Shown here: positions 1 through 9,921 of the stretch, one piece after another | Layout: each line of letters starts with the position of its first letter | Position numbering within the stretch: the first letter of the stretch is position 1 | From: Bacteroidota bacterium | GTDB lineage: Bacteria > Bacteroidota > Rhodothermia > Balneolales > HLUCCA01 | Reading direction: 5' to 3' | Assembly: GCA_020832235.1 (NCBI GenBank) | Contig: JAFIEZ010000010.1 | Span: 214,787 to 278,786, forward strand | DNA length: 64,000 nt | Program-made: the position numbers and the translations under genes | Notes under the pieces: model-generated | The model's input: the letters and a program-made list of their open reading frames with translations, nothing else | Database searches by the model: none | Told to the model about the DNA's origin: nothing

Positions 1-198
1 CAGCAACAAGCTGAACTAATGGGGCCGCTTCTTCAGCGTGTACAGCAAGCTATAGATGCTGTTGCCAGTGAATTGAGGCTCACTTTTGTACTGAATACCA
101 TGACGAATAACGGTGATTTCATCATACTTTATGCCTCTCCTGAAATGCAGCAGAATTATGATATTACTACCCGTGTAGCTGAGCGACTTGATCTGTAA
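1..198 (+). CDS. OmpH/Skp-family periplasmic chaperone (C-terminal end only)
   Basis: The window opens inside this gene; the last 65 codons are present in frame 1 and end at TAA 196-198. The visible part reads as the C-terminal helix and strand of the OmpH/Skp family: a stretch with LLQRVQQAIDAVASE, then a short hydrophobic strand (LTFVLN), then an ILYASPE segment and a charged helix ending in ERLDL. Skp/OmpH proteins hold unfolded outer-membrane proteins in the periplasm on the way to the BAM complex. The signal peptide and coiled-coil tentacles would lie left of the window, so length and start cannot be judged. A strong terminator follows 42 bp after the stop, so this is the last gene of its transcript. 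Confidence 0.75.
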   Translation, partial: QQQAELMGPLLQRVQQAIDAVASELRLTFVLNTMTNNGDFIILYASPEMQQNYDITTRVAERLDL

Positions 199-239
199 AC
201 CGGCTGATGTTTATCTAGATTGAGATTTAGCAGAAAATA

Positions 240-276
240 AAAAAGCCTGACTGTAGCTGTACAGTTCAGGCTTTTT
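240..276. terminator. Bidirectional Rho-independent terminator
   Basis: An A-run, an inverted repeat (AAGCCTGA-CTGTA pairing with TACAG-T-TCAGGCTT) and a T-run form a hairpin that can terminate transcription in both directions. It lies between the convergent OmpH-like gene (+) and vWA gene (-), as expected for a shared terminator. Confidence 0.85.
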
Positions 277-324
277 CTATGTTAAAATGGGTGCTAATCT
301 GAACAGGCAGGTATTTAGCGTCTG

Positions 325-1431
325 CTACTGTACGCGTTTTCTTCTGTTACGTATGTAATCTTCAAATATATAGCCGCCCAGGTTATCCAGCGTGGCGTAG
401 TAAGCACGACCTTTATTCGCCTCCGTGAGCTCTCTTACGAAACCTTGCAAGTATGGATCGCTGGCAATCATAAACGTGGTGATATGGATACGATCACGCC
501 GGCATTTTACGGCTTCATCCAGAACTCGGTTTACAATCTTACGATCGAGACCAAAGCTATTTTTATATAACTTTCCTCCATCAAACATGGCAGAAGGTTT
601 CCCGTCTGTTATCATGAATATCTGCTTATTTGCGAACTTCCTTCGCTGCAAAATATGACGCGCCAGCTCTAGTCCTGCTAGTGTGTTAGTATGGTAGGGG
701 CCAACTTTGAGGTATGGCAGATCTTTTACGCTTACCTGCCAGGCGTCATTCCCGAATGCAATAATGTCTAGCGAATCTTTAGCATACTGATTCATGATAA
801 GCTCAGACAGCGCCATCGCCACTTTTTTTGCTGGAGTGATTCGGTCCTCTCCGTAGAGAATCATGCTATGACTCAAATCAATCATCAGTACCGTAGATGT
901 TGAAGTATGATGATCGGTTTCAAATACCTCCAGGTCATCCTCCTTCATATCCATATTATCAATGGAACTGTGACGCAGTACATTCATCAGCGTTGATGTG
1001 CTGTCGATGTGGGTAATATCATCGCCAAAGCTCCAGCTTCTGGTCTCTGGTTCGCGCTCTGTACCCTTTCCGGCATAGGTAGTCTTGTGATTACCTTCTC
1101 CGCCCTTGCGTAACCCCTTAAATATTTCTTCGAGCGAACGTTGTCGAATAGACCGCTCCGTTTTACCGGTGATTTCTACCCGGGCGGTTTCATCATTGTA
1201 CTTCAGGTAACCGCGCTCTTCCAGTTCTTCAATGAAATTCCCCAGCCCATATCCATCTTGCTTGGGTGCAAGGTTGTGCATCTTGTCAAGCTCCGTAAGC
1301 CAGCGCAGTGCCTGTGATACATCACCACTTGAAATGAGTAAAAGCTGCTGGAAAATATCGTAAAGCTTATCAAACGGTGAACCACTCTGTGTAAGCTTTG
1401 ATGGGTCAAATTTTGTATACTCGAAATGCAT
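325..1431 (-). CDS. vWA domain-containing protein (MoxR/Mg-chelatase-partner type)
   Basis: A 368-residue protein with no signal peptide. A von Willebrand factor A domain fills the C-terminal half. The metal-ion-dependent adhesion motif DLSHS (DxSxS) lies near residue 185, and a TDG motif follows near 275. The N-terminal 180 residues are charged and helical, and look like the N-terminal part of vWA proteins that work with MoxR-type AAA+ ATPases, where the vWA domain recruits a metal-dependent target for remodelling. No AAA+ ATPase gene is adjacent here, so the partner must be elsewhere. The gene is alone on the minus strand, divergent from rnhB with 74 bp between the starts. The molecular target cannot be told from sequence. 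Confidence 0.75.
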   Translation of the reverse strand: MHFEYTKFDPSKLTQSGSPFDKLYDIFQQLLLISSGDVSQALRWLTELDKMHNLAPKQDGYGLGNFIEELEERGYLKYNDETARVEITGKTERSIRQRSLEEIFKGLRKGGEGNHKTTYAGKGTEREPETRSWSFGDDITHIDSTSTLMNVLRHSSIDNMDMKEDDLEVFETDHHTSTSTVLMIDLSHSMILYGEDRITPAKKVAMALSELIMNQYAKDSLDIIAFGNDAWQVSVKDLPYLKVGPYHTNTLAGLELARHILQRRKFANKQIFMITDGKPSAMFDGGKLYKNSFGLDRKIVNRVLDEAVKCRRDRIHITTFMIASDPYLQGFVRELTEANKGRAYYATLDNLGGYIFEDYIRNRRKRVQ

Positions 1432-1505
1432 CGTACTCCTGTGTTTAAAATCTCAACAGAGTCGGTTCAGACATCGTTTCAGCCAAATTGTAAATCGTTT
1501 AGATA

Positions 1506-2135
1506 ATGAAAACATATACCCTTTCTGCCAATAATGTTGAGGTTCCTCTTTGGGAAGAGGGTTTTGCCAGAGTGATGGGGCTGGATGAAGTGGGTAGGGG
1601 TTGCCTGGCCGGGCCTGTTGTTGCAGCGGGGGTCATTTTTAATCCTAATAACATTCCCGAAGGAATTTACGATAGTAAAAAACTTTCGGCCCGAAAACGA
1701 GCCACCCTAGCTGAGGAGATTAAAATAGCCGCTGCATTTTGGTCTGTTCAGCATTGTGAGCCGGAGGAAATTGATAAGCTTAACATTTTATGGGCATCTA
1801 TGCGTGCTATGGAGAAATGCGTACAGGCAGAAGGGGCCGACCCGGATTACCTGCTCGTAGATGGAAATCGCTATCTACCAACACTCACACCACATCAATG
1901 TCTTGTAAAAGGGGACAGCAGGTGTGTGAGTATAGCAGCGGCGTCTATATTGGCAAAAGAGCACCGCGATGCTTATATGAAGAGGTTAGACGAAGTTTAT
2001 CCTGAATTCAACTGGGTTAAAAATGTGGGGTATCCTACCCGTGATCATTACGAGGCTCTGATAAAACACGGGTATACTCCACAACATCGGCAGTCTTTTA
2101 AGCTCCGCACCAAGAAGGTTTACCTGTTTACATGA
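1506..2135 (+). CDS. rnhB: Ribonuclease HII
   Basis: This 209-residue protein cuts the RNA strand of RNA-DNA hybrids and incises at single ribonucleotides left in DNA. The family signature MGLDEVGRGCLAGP is near the N-terminus, giving catalytic D27 and E28. The other two acidic residues are D119 in LLVDGN and D137 in the KGD segment before SIAAASILAKEHRD. Length is normal for bacterial RNase HII. ATG 1506 places the DEVGRG motif at the usual depth. The gene is monocistronic in appearance: divergent from the vWA gene and convergent with rodA, 40 bp away, with no obvious terminator between the two stops. Confidence 0.95.
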   Translation: MKTYTLSANNVEVPLWEEGFARVMGLDEVGRGCLAGPVVAAGVIFNPNNIPEGIYDSKKLSARKRATLAEEIKIAAAFWSVQHCEPEEIDKLNILWASMRAMEKCVQAEGADPDYLLVDGNRYLPTLTPHQCLVKGDSRCVSIAAASILAKEHRDAYMKRLDEVYPEFNWVKNVGYPTRDHYEALIKHGYTPQHRQSFKLRTKKVYLFT

Positions 2136-2175
2136 TGTAATTACAAGGCCGTGGACGGTGGCAACTGACGGAATA

Positions 2176-3432
2176 CTAGGCGAAAGGACTCATTTCTCGC
2201 TGGCGAAAATAAAGATTCAGACAGACACCCAACATTATACTGTTTGCCAGAAAAGAACTTCCTCCGTAGCTCATAAAGGGCAAAGGCACCCCGATTACGG
2301 GCACGATACCCATAACGCTGCCCAGGTTAACCAAGATATGCGTGAATAGTATGGTCACCACGCCAACTATAACCAGCTGAGCGAATGGCGTTTTCATAGC
2401 AACGGCATTACTAAGAAGGCGCATGAGCAGCAGCAATAAGGCGAGTATAGCCAATCCTCCCCCAATTAATCCAAAATCTTCGGCTATAACACAGAAGATG
2501 AAATCTGTCCACTGCTCCGGTAGAAAACGTAACTGGGTTTGGGTACCCTGCATGAAACCTTTTCCATAAATACCACCTGAACTGATGGCCGTTTTTGCCT
2601 GAATGATATTCCATCCTGCACCTTGAGGGTCTTGAAACGGATTCACAAAGGCTTCAATTCGGTTACGCTGGTGTGGTTGGAGTATATCTGTAAGAGCTAC
2701 GTTAACGGCAACAACTAATAATAAACCAGTGACCAGACTGGTGATTCCTAGCCAGGGTCGTTTTTGCAACAGGTAAATCACAAGTGTAAAAAAGAGCGTA
2801 GCGGCAACACCGTATTGCCAGCTAATAATGCTAGCATAGGTGATAATAGCAGGTGAAATCATCATTAGCGCAATGCCGTAGGGCAAACCGGAAAGAAATA
2901 GCATTACGGGAATAAGCGGCAAAAAGATCAATGCAGATCCAGTGTCGTTTTGCAAAATGATGATAACAACCGGAAGTAGAATCATCGATGTGGCCACCAT
3001 GGCCGATTTCAAATTAACGGCTTCAATATTTCTGCGCGATGTGAGATAGTTGGCCACAGCCAGAATAACGGCAATTTTCATGATTTCAGAGGTCTGAAAC
3101 CGAATTCCTCCAAAATCCAGCCAACTTTTGGCCCCATTCACCTCAATACCGATGAAAATAGTACTGGCAGTAAGTAAAAGCGCTACAAAGTAAAACAAAT
3201 ATGAAAGCTGTTGAAAGCTTCTTGGTGAGGTGAATTGTATCACTATAACGACAACCAACGACAGAGCAACCCAGGTTAGCTGCTTGGCAAAGTTTTCCTG
3301 AATATGAGCCGGCAGAAACTCGCTGACGGGTCCTAGTGTAGCAGAGTAAATACCTACAAGACCAAACGCGGTTATTGCTACCCATATAAGAACAGTCAAC
3401 CAATCAAAATCTTTGTACCAGGCAATGTTCAT
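2176..3432 (-). CDS. rodA: Rod-shape-determining protein RodA (SEDS peptidoglycan polymerase)
   Basis: A 418-residue polytopic inner-membrane protein of the SEDS family, which polymerises lipid II into glycan strands during side-wall growth and works with the transpeptidase PBP2. About ten hydrophobic segments are visible. The conserved C-terminal block is intact: WTDFIFCVIAEDFGLIGG followed by a loop ending GVPLPFMSYGGSS. It is the last gene of the mreB-mreC-mreD-mrdA-rodA block and its ATG overlaps the PBP2 stop by 4 nt (ATGA), indicating translational coupling and fixed stoichiometry with PBP2. FtsW is the paralogous alternative; the position directly after PBP2 in an mre operon decides for RodA. 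Confidence 0.95.
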   Translation of the reverse strand: MNIAWYKDFDWLTVLIWVAITAFGLVGIYSATLGPVSEFLPAHIQENFAKQLTWVALSLVVVIVIQFTSPRSFQQLSYLFYFVALLLTASTIFIGIEVNGAKSWLDFGGIRFQTSEIMKIAVILAVANYLTSRRNIEAVNLKSAMVATSMILLPVVIIILQNDTGSALIFLPLIPVMLFLSGLPYGIALMMISPAIITYASIISWQYGVAATLFFTLVIYLLQKRPWLGITSLVTGLLLVVAVNVALTDILQPHQRNRIEAFVNPFQDPQGAGWNIIQAKTAISSGGIYGKGFMQGTQTQLRFLPEQWTDFIFCVIAEDFGLIGGGLAILALLLLLMRLLSNAVAMKTPFAQLVIVGVVTILFTHILVNLGSVMGIVPVIGVPLPFMSYGGSSFLANSIMLGVCLNLYFRQREMSPFA

Positions 3433-5261
3433 CGTTGTATTGTACTCTCCCGTGGTACGAAATTCAGCATGTCTCGCAGCAGATTCTGGCGACGGACCTC
3501 TCCGTTCATATACTGCTCAATTAACAACGATGCAATAGGGGCAGCCGATACGGATCCGAATCCACCGTTTTCAATAATTACGGCAATGGCGATCTGTGGG
3601 TCGTCGTACGGGGCATAGGCAATAAACCAACCATGATCCCGGCCATGGGGGTTTTGGGCTGTTCCGGTTTTACCCGCTGTTGGAACGGACTGTAAATTGG
3701 CAAAAAAGCGGCCTGAACCCTCTGTTACCGCTCTGCGCATTCCTACTCTTACAGGTTCAAGATCTTTCTCTTGAATCCATTCAACACGGGTTTTTGTTGG
3801 ATTTGCGTATTCAATTTCGCCGTATTCGTGGTGTATAGCCCGTACTACGTGGGGTTGCACCCAATACCCGCCATTTGCAATTTCTGCGGTGGCAATGGCC
3901 ATTTGCAACGGTGTAGCCGATACAACTCCCTGACCTACACCAAGGTTAATCTGATCACCAAGTCCCCATCTGCCACGCCCAAAAATTTGGTCCATTTGGG
4001 TGCTGTCAGGTAGGATTCCACGTTGTTCAGATGGAATATCAATTCCATTCAGCCTTCCGAGTCCCATGGTCTGCATGTAACGGTGCCATTCGTTTAAACC
4101 AATAGTATTTGCAAATCGGTTCATCATATGAAAGAAGTAGGTGTTGCATGAGTTCATGATCGCTTCTTCCAGATTCTGGTTACCATGAATGGCCGTACAG
4201 CGGTAGAGCCTGCCTCTGACGTAGCCACCGTTGCAGAAAACAGTTGTCTGGGGTGTTACAAGTCCTGTATGTAAGCCCACGAGACCCATCATAGGCTTAA
4301 ATGTAGACCCTGGTGGTTGCCGTGTGGCTATCGCTCTGTTGAACATAGGTCTGGTACTATCCGAAATTACCGAGCTAAGGTAGGTTCTGTCTACTCTGCC
4401 TGATAAGCGTGAGATTTCAAAATCGGGTGCACTTACCAGTGCCAGTACTTCTCCGTTATTCGGGTCGAGAGCAACAAGGCTTCCGACTTTTCCTTCCATA
4501 AGCTTTTCTGCAAGCCTTTGAAGCTCCGCATCTAAGGTTGTTTGCAGGTTAGCGCCCCGAACCGGGCTCCGATCCATCATTCCATCACTGTAAGGACCAA
4601 TACCCTGACCGAAAGCATTAACTCTTCGTAACTGTGCCCCCGTTTCTCCTCTCAGGTAAGATTCATAGGTACGTTCGATTCCAGTTCTTCCAGCTTTATC
4701 ACCCAGTCGGTAAATATTGGTAGATCTGAAGTCGGCATCGCTTACTTCCCGTAGGTAACCAAGTACATGTGCGGCTCGAATACCGGCGGGATATACTCTT
4801 TTACTCTCAATTTGATGGCTAATACCGGGTAGTCGCCAAATATTTTCTTCAATTCGTGAAAAAACATCAAACTCAACTTCTGAGAACATCCGAGAAGACC
4901 TGTACCAGGAAAAATTTCGGGCCCGTTGCAAGGCGTTCGTTACAGATTCTTCAGGAATATTCATGAGGTACGCCAATAAGGGAACATTATCGGCATTAAA
5001 ATCGATGGGTGTTACATGGATACTGAAAACAGGGGTGTTTTCAACAAGCAGCACACCGTTTCTGTCGAATATTAGTCCCCTCGAAGGGTTAACGGTTTCC
5101 TGACGGATGCTGTTACGCTCTGAAATCGGATTATAGGTATCGAACTCAAAGACGGTTAACTGCACAAGCCTTCCCAAAAACAGTAGAAATACTGCCAGAA
5201 TAATAATCTGAATGATCCGTAACGAGGTTTGAAGTCGTCTGGAGGAGTTTGGGTGTATCAT
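3429..5261 (-). CDS. mrdA: Penicillin-binding protein 2 (elongasome transpeptidase)
   Basis: A 610-residue class B PBP. One membrane anchor near the N-terminus (residues about 15-35) is followed by a pedestal domain and a transpeptidase domain. All three active-site motifs are seen: SxxK in PPGSTFKP near residue 318, SxN as SCN near 373, and KTG in AGKTGTAQ near 527. It cross-links glycan strands made by RodA at the lateral wall. It starts 20 bp after mreD and overlaps rodA by 4 nt. The length and the linked genes exclude the division-specific PBP3 (FtsI). Confidence 0.95.
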   Translation of the reverse strand: MIHPNSSRRLQTSLRIIQIIILAVFLLFLGRLVQLTVFEFDTYNPISERNSIRQETVNPSRGLIFDRNGVLLVENTPVFSIHVTPIDFNADNVPLLAYLMNIPEESVTNALQRARNFSWYRSSRMFSEVEFDVFSRIEENIWRLPGISHQIESKRVYPAGIRAAHVLGYLREVSDADFRSTNIYRLGDKAGRTGIERTYESYLRGETGAQLRRVNAFGQGIGPYSDGMMDRSPVRGANLQTTLDAELQRLAEKLMEGKVGSLVALDPNNGEVLALVSAPDFEISRLSGRVDRTYLSSVISDSTRPMFNRAIATRQPPGSTFKPMMGLVGLHTGLVTPQTTVFCNGGYVRGRLYRCTAIHGNQNLEEAIMNSCNTYFFHMMNRFANTIGLNEWHRYMQTMGLGRLNGIDIPSEQRGILPDSTQMDQIFGRGRWGLGDQINLGVGQGVVSATPLQMAIATAEIANGGYWVQPHVVRAIHHEYGEIEYANPTKTRVEWIQEKDLEPVRVGMRRAVTEGSGRFFANLQSVPTAGKTGTAQNPHGRDHGWFIAYAPYDDPQIAIAVIIENGGFGSVSAAPIASLLIEQYMNGEVRRQNLLRDMLNFVPRESTIQR

Positions 5262-5281
5262 CGATTGAGAAGGGTGGGCAT

Positions 5282-5758
5282 TTAAACTTGTTCCGTTTTG
5301 AAAAAGTACAGAAAAGTGCCAATAATTGCTGTAAAAATGGTGTTCCCTAATAGTATTTCGACAAAATAGCTTGATGTGGACAAACTTTGTATAAAAGCAG
5401 AGACTCCCAGAAGTACGGCATTATGAAAGAAGGTGATGGCCACCATAGTGATAAATATCTGCAAAAGCTGAGGCTTGGAGTCTTCGGGCCTTGGCATAAA
5501 GTTATAACAAAACATGACCATTGCTACTTTAGCAAACATGTGAAGGCCCCATAAGTCTAGAAATGCATCGTAGGCGAGTCCGAAAACAGCTGCAGCTATA
5601 AGGCTGCGCGTTCTGTCGTGATAGTGTACAAAGAGCAGTAGAAATACAAGTATAAGATCGGGTTCGCTGTTAAAAATACGAAGGTGTCGGAAAATCATGA
5701 TCTGCCCCACCAGCATGAATACCCCGAGAACGATGTGGTTGAGAAGATTAGGTTTCAT
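5282..5758 (-). CDS. mreD: Rod-shape-determining protein MreD
   Basis: A small (158 aa) very hydrophobic protein with about five membrane segments and few motifs, as is normal for MreD, which links MreC and MreB to the wall-synthesis complex. The assignment rests on size, hydrophobicity and position between mreC and PBP2. Its ATG shares one base with the mreC stop codon (TGATG), so the two are translationally coupled. Confidence 0.85.
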   Translation of the reverse strand: MKPNLLNHIVLGVFMLVGQIMIFRHLRIFNSEPDLILVFLLLFVHYHDRTRSLIAAAVFGLAYDAFLDLWGLHMFAKVAMVMFCYNFMPRPEDSKPQLLQIFITMVAITFFHNAVLLGVSAFIQSLSTSSYFVEILLGNTIFTAIIGTFLYFFKTEQV

Positions 5759-6600
5759 CAGAACTGTACCTCATACACTTGAACCAAACTGTCGATTTCG
5801 GCGGGGGGGATGTATTGCACGATGAAACCTTCCGCAACGTTGCTCAAATTAACAAACGGCTCTACATAAATTACTTGTGTATCTCTTCCAGGCTCAGGTT
5901 CCGATTTCGTTATTGTACCAATCGGGATGTTGGCAGGGAAGGTGTTGCTCAAACCGCTGGTTTCTATTACCATTCCCGCCTCTACAATCACTGTCTGAGG
6001 TACATAATTCAAGATCAGTGTATTGCCGGAACCACTCCATGAAATCATTCCATACGATCGTGAGCCTTGAATGCGGGCGCTTGCCCGAAAAAGGTTGTTT
6101 TGAATAGGCATCACCTGTGCATGATTACGGCCTACAATAACAACCTGCCCTATCAGGCCGTTGGAGTTAACCAATGGCATTCCAATCTCAATTTCATCCT
6201 CCCGTCCTCTGTCAACCGTAATCATATTTCGGAGACCTGTGAGGTTTTTCCCTACAATTTGTACCGGTATAAGTGGATGGGTATCCTGATTGGCGTACCG
6301 AAAGTTAAGTAACTCACGCAACTGAAAAATTTCTTCGTTTGCCGAGCGCAGGCGGCTAAGTTCGTCTCTTAGCCTGACATTCTCTTCATGCAGCTCCCTA
6401 TTGGTCTGCAGCGCTGTTCGGTACACACGAGCGGATGACAGCGGTCTTTCCATGTAGCTCATGGCCGTCATGGCTATAATGCGTGTATTTTGCAGTCCTC
6501 CGTCATGACGTGTTACCAGCAACGTAATTGCGATAATCAGTAAAACGCCGGTGAGTATGTGATCTCGAGCATTTTCAATTTTACTCAGGAGGAAGGGCAT
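5758..6600 (-). CDS. mreC: Rod-shape-determining protein MreC
   Basis: A 280-residue periplasmic scaffold protein with one N-terminal membrane helix (residues about 14-30), a coiled coil (about 60-95, rich in E, R and L with the segment ELHEENVRLRDELSRLRSAN) and a beta-rich C-terminal domain. The glycine-containing segments typical of MreC are present (near GLIGQVVIVGRN and NIPIGTI). MreC binds and activates PBP2. It lies 16 bp downstream of mreB and overlaps mreD by one base. Confidence 0.93.
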   Translation of the reverse strand: MPFLLSKIENARDHILTGVLLIIAITLLVTRHDGGLQNTRIIAMTAMSYMERPLSSARVYRTALQTNRELHEENVRLRDELSRLRSANEEIFQLRELLNFRYANQDTHPLIPVQIVGKNLTGLRNMITVDRGREDEIEIGMPLVNSNGLIGQVVIVGRNHAQVMPIQNNLFRASARIQGSRSYGMISWSGSGNTLILNYVPQTVIVEAGMVIETSGLSNTFPANIPIGTITKSEPEPGRDTQVIYVEPFVNLSNVAEGFIVQYIPPAEIDSLVQVYEVQF

Positions 6601-6616
6601 TCGCGATGCAGTACGT

Positions 6617-7693
<1,077 letters not shown>

Positions 7694-7765
7694 TTAAATA
7701 AAAAATTATAACAAAGTAAAATACACTTTTGTTTATGTACTTGCGAATGATTATCGCATTTTTTC

Positions 7766-9340
7766 TTAATGCCTGAAATGGCGCATTCCAGTGAATATCA
7801 TAGTCAGACCAAGATCGTTTGCTGTATCAATGACTTCCTGATCGCGAACACTGCCCCCGGGCTGAATAATTGCTGATGCACCGGCGCGGGCCGCGGCTTC
7901 TATTCCGTCCGCAAATGGGAAGAAAGCGTCGCTGGCTACTGCGCTGCCCTGTAATGATAGGTTGGCCTTGGAGGCTTTTCGAACAGCCAGCTCGGAGGAG
8001 TCAACACGGCTGGTCTGACCATTGCCAATACCCAGTGTCTGACCATCTTTTGCGAATACGATTGCATTTGACTTAACGTGCTTGACGATTTTCCAGGCAA
8101 ATTCCATATCGATTTTTTCTTGTTCAGTTGGCTGTCTGCTGGTGACAACTTTCCAATCTCCGATGTCTATGGTGCCATGATCGCTGTCTTGTTGAAGAAT
8201 TCCGCCGAAAATACTTCTCATGTCTGAGGAGCGCTCATTCATGGTATGCTTTAGCAGTTTAATCAATCTGCGATTGACCTTTTTAGTGAGTAAATGGATG
8301 GCTTCCTGAGTGAAGTCAGGTGCAATTATGATCTCAGAAAAAATGTCGTCCATTGCTGCAGCCGCTTCAATATCCAGGGTGGTATTCACAGCAATTATGC
8401 CTCCAAAGGGAGACACGGTGTCGGTCTGGAAAGCTCGGTCCCAGGCTTGTTTAAGGGAACGGCCCGTTGCTACTCCGCAGGGATTGGTGTGTTTTACGAT
8501 GACGCAAGCGGGAGTATGTTCGGGAAATTCCTGAATCAGCTGTAGTGCTGCATCTGTATCGAGATAATTATTGTAGCTGAGTTGCTTTCCATGGAAACAA
8601 TCGATGAAATCATGTTGATTGCCGTATACAGCTGCGCCCTGGTGAGGGTTTTCGCCATATCGGGGCGTTTCTGCAAGCTTAAGTGAAATATTAATTTGTC
8701 TGGCGGGTTGTTCGCCTGTCATCGTTGTGAGATAGGTAGCTATATGCGCATCGTAATCTGCCGTATGCTGAAAGGCATCTCTTGCCAGGTTTCGCCTTGT
8801 TTCGAATGTGATTTCTCCGGAAGTTGTGAACTCCTGAATGAACTTTGCATATTGTTCGGGGCTGGTAAGAATGCTTACATGAGAAAAATTCTTTGCTGCC
8901 GCGCGTACCATGGTAGGTCCACCGATATCTATAAATTCAACGGCTTTTTCGAATGTGGTGTCTGCTTGCGCTATTGTTTCGCGGAAAGGGTAAAGGTTAA
9001 CAACCACCAGTTCAATGGGCTCTATCTGTAGCTCCTGAAGCTTTTCTGCATCCTGCTGGTGACTCATGCGGGCCAGAATACCTGCATGAATAACAGGATG
9101 AAGTGTTTTTACCCGTCCGTCAAGACATTCAGGGAATCCGGTAACCTCCGAAACTTCTGTTACAGGAATACCGGCATCGTGAATGGTTTTGTATGTTCCT
9201 CCGGTTGAAATTAACTCAACATGCTTATGGTGCAAAGCTTGCGCCAGCTCAACTATTCCTGTTTTATCGGATACGGAAAGCAGGGCACGTTTCAGCTTTA
9301 CCGGTTCAGTATGAAATGCAGTGATATTGGCGGTACTCAT
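7766..9340 (-). CDS. purH: Bifunctional AICAR formyltransferase / IMP cyclohydrolase
   Basis: A 524-residue enzyme that does the last two steps of purine biosynthesis, AICAR to FAICAR (10-formyl-THF dependent) and ring closure to IMP. The N-terminal MGS-like cyclohydrolase domain shows RALLSVSDKTGIVELAQAL and GRVKTLHPVIHAGIL. The formyltransferase domain carries VKHTNPCGVA, IIQPGGSVRDQEVI and the usual C-terminal end GMRHFRH. The start overlaps the purN stop by 4 nt (ATGA). It is the last gene of the recA-to-purH overlap chain. Confidence 0.97.
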   Translation of the reverse strand: MSTANITAFHTEPVKLKRALLSVSDKTGIVELAQALHHKHVELISTGGTYKTIHDAGIPVTEVSEVTGFPECLDGRVKTLHPVIHAGILARMSHQQDAEKLQELQIEPIELVVVNLYPFRETIAQADTTFEKAVEFIDIGGPTMVRAAAKNFSHVSILTSPEQYAKFIQEFTTSGEITFETRRNLARDAFQHTADYDAHIATYLTTMTGEQPARQINISLKLAETPRYGENPHQGAAVYGNQHDFIDCFHGKQLSYNNYLDTDAALQLIQEFPEHTPACVIVKHTNPCGVATGRSLKQAWDRAFQTDTVSPFGGIIAVNTTLDIEAAAAMDDIFSEIIIAPDFTQEAIHLLTKKVNRRLIKLLKHTMNERSSDMRSIFGGILQQDSDHGTIDIGDWKVVTSRQPTEQEKIDMEFAWKIVKHVKSNAIVFAKDGQTLGIGNGQTSRVDSSELAVRKASKANLSLQGSAVASDAFFPFADGIEAAARAGASAIIQPGGSVRDQEVIDTANDLGLTMIFTGMRHFRH

Positions 9341-9921
9341 GAATGTAAGATTCGTTGGATGGTTTGTGGTAGTAGTAAATGTTCCTGTTCCAGGACTTTT
9401 GCAGCCAATGTTTCCGGCGTATCGTCTGGGGTGACAGACACGTAACTCTGAGCGATCACCGGGCCCTCATCAAATTCCTCTGTGACGATATGAATACTAC
9501 AGCCCGACTCGCTGGCACCATCTGCTATCACCGCCCGATGAACATGCAGCCCGTAAAAACCTTTGCCACCATAGGAGGGAAGGATGGATGGATGGATATT
9601 TATGATTTTTCCGGGATATGCTTTAATCACCACCCCGGGTAGTTTAACCAGATATCCGGCTAGCACAATGAGGTCTGGATTGTAATGTTTTAAGGTGTCA
9701 AGCAGGGTCTGAGCAAAGATGGATTCTTCCGGAAATGACCTGGGGGAGATTACGTGCGAGGGAATAGACGCATCGGAGGCTTTTTTTAGGGCACCAATCC
9801 CTTCTCGACTGGCAATGAGTGCGCCAATGCTGGCCTGAACACTGCCTGATCGTATTGCTTCAATGATAGCCTGGAAGTTTGACCCTGAACCGGATGCCAG
9901 GACCACGAGGGTTGGTTTCAA
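9337..9921 (-). CDS. purN: Phosphoribosylglycinamide formyltransferase PurN
   Basis: A 194-residue folate-dependent GAR transformylase (third step of de novo purine synthesis). Visible motifs: the substrate loop LASGSGSNFQAIIEAI at the N-terminus, the active-site NIHPSILPSYGGKGFYGLHVH with the catalytic Asn and His, and EEFDEGPVIAQ with the active-site Asp. Length matches the short PurN family, not the formate-dependent PurT. It overlaps its neighbours by 4 nt on each side, so purN and purH are co-translated. Confidence 0.95.
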   Translation of the reverse strand: MKPTLVVLASGSGSNFQAIIEAIRSGSVQASIGALIASREGIGALKKASDASIPSHVISPRSFPEESIFAQTLLDTLKHYNPDLIVLAGYLVKLPGVVIKAYPGKIINIHPSILPSYGGKGFYGLHVHRAVIADGASESGCSIHIVTEEFDEGPVIAQSYVSVTPDDTPETLAAKVLEQEHLLLPQTIQRILHS